From: Bacillota bacterium
Lineage (GTDB): Bacteria > Bacillota > Clostridia > Christensenellales > Aristaeellaceae
Direction: 5' to 3'
Length of the DNA: 6,314 nt
Assembly (NCBI GenBank): GCA_023398575.1
Contig: JAEWSC010000009.1
Span: forward strand, 1-6,314
The notes beneath the pieces are model-generated. The model was not told where the DNA came from, searched no databases, and saw only the letters and a program-made list of their open reading frames with translations. Position 1 is the first letter of the stretch, and each line of letters opens with the position of its first letter. Both the position numbers and the translations under genes were made by a program. Below, piece after piece: positions 4,008 through 6,314 of the stretch.

Positions 4008-6314
4008 TTGTATTCTGCTCTCGTATCTCCCTTAGGCTGCTCAGTTACTAGCGCACTGATGGTTTGCCCCGTATACTCCGGCATCGGAAGGTCAGGCATA
4101 AAATCGGGGTTCAAGTCGTTTAAGATTTTGAGTTCCTCATCGGATATCCATCCGGTTCGATACTTTTTGATGAGGTCGATCATTGTCGTCTGATCCTGAG
4201 GGCTTAGCGATTGGAAGTGGTCTTTCATATCCTTTTGAGCCTGAAGATTAGCCGGATTATCTGTTTGGGCCGGAAAAGTCTGAAAGGGCGAACCATCCTG
4301 CATGATGCTTTCAAATTCGGCAGAACGGTTATGAGCGCTTACCTTTTGATCAATCTCCTTTTTGACATCCAGCCTAAGATCAGCCATGGTCTTTTGCTTT
4401 CCAGCATCCAGCTTTTGCTGGGCAGACGCAAGCTTATTTTGGCTGCTTTCAGCAGCCTGCTCCGCCTGTATGCGTTCCTCCTTCGCCGCTTGCCATTGGT
4501 CGAGGACTGATAGCAGGCCGTCTGTGGCGGCAGTATCCGCCAGGTTGCCGAGGAATTTTGCGCTGGCCGCAGCGTGCAGTGTGGTTACGGCCTGTTCCTT
4601 TCTCTTGGCCTGGTTTAGTGCCGACTGATTTTTATCGCTTTGCGCCTTGGCATCGTCCACTTCCTTTTGAAGACCTTGAAGCCCTCCCAGCGCGCCTCCG
4701 GCAACCTTTTGACTAATCAAGGCGCTTTCCGCCTGCAGCCGGCCCCGCCGGATGGCGTTTTGCATGATCTCTGGGCTTAGCAAATCCTGCTTCAGTGCCA
4801 TCAGCTGGCTGTAGAGCTTGCCGGGAGTCAGCGCCATGGTACGCATGTTCTGCTCGGCAACGACTACGGACTTGGCATAGCTGGGCAGGGTTTGTAAAAT
4901 GGCGGCAACATCGCCCCGGCCGGCCGCGGCCAGATTGGCAAAATAGTTGACCCCGGCATTGCCCCAGCGCTTTTGTGCCGTTTCCACACTGCTTCCGCTT
5001 TGCGCGGCCACGGTGGCTATGCCGTCAAAAGCCGTATTGCCTGTTTTCACTTGCGCGCCGGACAAGCTGCCAGCTACGGCCCCCGCCAGTGCCTTACCTG
5101 TCATTTTCTCCGCATCCGTATCTTCGCCGGTGGCGGCACGGCGAAGCCGTAAAAGCCCGGATAGGGTTTGCAAAAAGGGGAGTGAGTGATCTTCCTCTTC
5201 CAGCAGATGTTTGGTGATGGTACCAAGAACGTTTGCACCTGTTTCTACTATTAAAGATACAAGCCCAGCCGTACCTGGCCGGGCGGTTGTGCTCTTTCCC
5301 GTCACTGCGCCAAAGAACGAGGCGATTTTGCCTGCGGCTTCTTCCTTGATGTTCAGCAGCATATCCGCCATGCGGCTTATGCCTGCCTGGGCCTGTTGGT
5401 TTTCCGCCTCATCCTCCCCGCCCATAGCGATGCGCAGGATTCCCCTGGCCGCTGCCGATACCACCCCTTCCTCTGTCGGCGGGAAGCCAGCACCTTGCAT
5501 AGAGGGTGAAACCCCCGCCAGCAGCCCATCCTCCCAAAGCAGGTTTTTGCGGGCCGTACGGCTTTTAGGCGCGATGTCCAATTGCAGGGCGCTGCCCTGG
5601 GCGGCAATCTCCGCCGCCTTTTCGTTTTGCGCGGCGGCTTGCAGGTCATCGCTGTTTTGGGTGCTGCCCATGCGTTTGTTAAGAATATCCGCCTGCTTTT
5701 GCACCTGGGCGGCGATGTCCTCCTGCCGGTAAATGACGGGCCGTGTCAGCAGCGGCAGCTTGCCGCTTGAGCGCCCTTCATCCATACGGCGCAGGGCCGG
5801 GTAGTTTGCATAAGCATCCCGCAGGATGACTTCCGCGTCCGCCTTGCCCGCGGCGAAGGCCTGGTCCAGCTTTGCACTAACGGTACCTGTAAGGTCTTTC
5901 AGCTCCGCTTCCGCCTGGCGGGTAAAGCGCTCCGCATCGTACACGGTGTTGTACATGAACTTGGCGGTTTTGTTGCCGCCATCCAGAATGCGTCGGTTCT
6001 TTTGCAGCCATGTTTTGTCAAACGCGTCCACCCCAAAATACTGGGCAGGCTCATCTACGGTGCTGCCCAGCGCATAGGGGTGATAGGCCGGGCTGCCGGG
6101 GTCACGCATCGCCCGAACCACATCATCCGGCTGATACTGCGTCCCCTCGCCCAGGGCATACCGTGCCGCATCCATGGTATGGCTGCCGCTGGTTTTTTTA
6201 TTGCGGGCAGACCACAGCATGCCCAGTTCCGTATCATCGTCAAAATCAATGGCTTTGTTCACTTCCGTTGGCAGTCCCTGCTGCCCATCCGCCCGCAGCA
6301 GGGACAAGGTGGGA
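3887..6314 (-). CDS. Large Ala/Gln-rich coiled-coil protein, 5' end outside the window; function unknown
   Basis: The frame is open to the right edge, so the N-terminus is missing; at least 806 residues remain, numbered here from a TTG at 6307. I do not recognise the family. Residues about 1-120 are globular looking with many aromatics (ARYALGEGTQYQP, AYHPYAL). About 120-245 are helical and rich in Ala, Gln and charge. About 320-370 and 400-435 are Gly/Ala-rich hydrophobic stretches (TAGLVSLIVETGANVLGTI, GKALAGAVAGSL). About 540-660 are heptad-like coiled coil (LQKEVDDAKAQSDKNQSALN, QAAESSQNKLASAQQKLDAG). About 690-745 carry acidic and Pro-rich segments. This profile resembles phage tape-measure, internal virion or polyvalent proteins of mobile elements, but no diagnostic motif is seen. 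The last 40 residues (RRPHLQLRQPP...) look like an out-of-frame reading of the WG gene, so the natural reading probably leaves this frame near 4010. Confidence 0.7.
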   Translation of the reverse strand, partial: PTLSLLRADGQQGLPTEVNKAIDFDDDTELGMLWSARNKKTSGSHTMDAARYALGEGTQYQPDDVVRAMRDPGSPAYHPYALGSTVDEPAQYFGVDAFDKTWLQKNRRILDGGNKTAKFMYNTVYDAERFTRQAEAELKDLTGTVSAKLDQAFAAGKADAEVILRDAYANYPALRRMDEGRSSGKLPLLTRPVIYRQEDIAAQVQKQADILNKRMGSTQNSDDLQAAAQNEKAAEIAAQGSALQLDIAPKSRTARKNLLWEDGLLAGVSPSMQGAGFPPTEEGVVSAAARGILRIAMGGEDEAENQQAQAGISRMADMLLNIKEEAAGKIASFFGAVTGKSTTARPGTAGLVSLIVETGANVLGTITKHLLEEEDHSLPFLQTLSGLLRLRRAATGEDTDAEKMTGKALAGAVAGSLSGAQVKTGNTAFDGIATVAAQSGSSVETAQKRWGNAGVNYFANLAAAGRGDVAAILQTLPSYAKSVVVAEQNMRTMALTPGKLYSQLMALKQDLLSPEIMQNAIRRGRLQAESALISQKVAGGALGGLQGLQKEVDDAKAQSDKNQSALNQAKRKEQAVTTLHAAASAKFLGNLADTAATDGLLSVLDQWQAAKEERIQAEQAAESSQNKLASAQQKLDAGKQKTMADLRLDVKKEIDQKVSAHNRSAEFESIMQDGSPFQTFPAQTDNPANLQAQKDMKDHFQSLSPQDQTTMIDLIKKYRTGWISDEELKILNDLNPDFMPDLPMPEYTGQTISALVTEQPKGDTRAEYNCRSLITLHWRRPHLQLRQPPLITSGPTRVMWPTSKGMAK

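Noticed and set aside
3887..4031. Programmed -1 frameshift heptamer in the overlap
   Set aside because: I read the overlap in the large-gene frame and found no X XXY YYZ slippery sequence. The nearest runs (TCT TTA, AAA GGG) do not allow good re-pairing, so a mutation or assembly error is more likely than programmed shifting.
5211..5732. 173-residue plus-strand open frame
   Set aside because: It is antisense to the large minus-strand gene, with a Ser/Ala/Pro-rich composition typical of a shadow frame and no start signals.
1..6314. CRISPR array, tRNA, rRNA, IS element or integrase
   Set aside because: No regularly spaced direct repeats, no T-loop GGTTCGAAT-type or CCA-ended cloverleaf, and no transposase or recombinase motifs were seen on either strand.

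Overview
The window looks like chromosome from an anaerobic, probably gut-dwelling Clostridia-type Firmicute. The grounds are strong AGGAGG-type ribosome binding sites, intrinsic terminators, sigma-A style promoters, and a secreted FMN/FAD respiratory-type reductase of a kind abundant in such bacteria. The organism assignment is an inference from style, not from a marker gene.

Left end (1-160): the tail of a possibly structured RNA running into a plus-strand terminator, followed by a clean minus-strand terminator that ends the first gene. Positions 179-1954 (minus) encode a secreted flavoprotein reductase: signal peptide, covalent-FMN (FMN_bind) domain, then an FAD_binding_2 / fumarate-reductase-like domain. 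Several of the residues that define a true fumarate reductase appear to be replaced, so its substrate is unknown.

Middle (1955-2740): a divergent intergenic region with a good promoter facing each way and several small palindromes, then a PadR-family regulator (plus, 2139-2693) closed by its own terminator. The regulator and reductase form a convincing divergent pair: PadR probably represses both promoters and releases them when the reductase's substrate, or a related aromatic or antimicrobial compound, is present.

Right (2740-6314), all minus strand: an 11-bp inverted repeat, a small 43-residue reading frame with a perfect ribosome binding site but ATA where the start codon should be, a WG-repeat protein, and the 3' part of a very large Ala/Gln-rich coiled-coil protein whose 5' end is off the window. 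The WG frame and the large frame overlap in a -1 relation with no convincing start signal for the WG gene. This suggests either one broken fusion gene or an unusual junction. Base composition falls from about 60% to about 42% G+C near 4400, inside the large frame, so this part looks mosaic. It may be mobile-element or prophage derived, but no integrase, capsid or terminase gene is visible to prove that.

The most interesting unit is the PadR-controlled secreted reductase with a non-canonical active site. The second is the large protein / WG-repeat junction.
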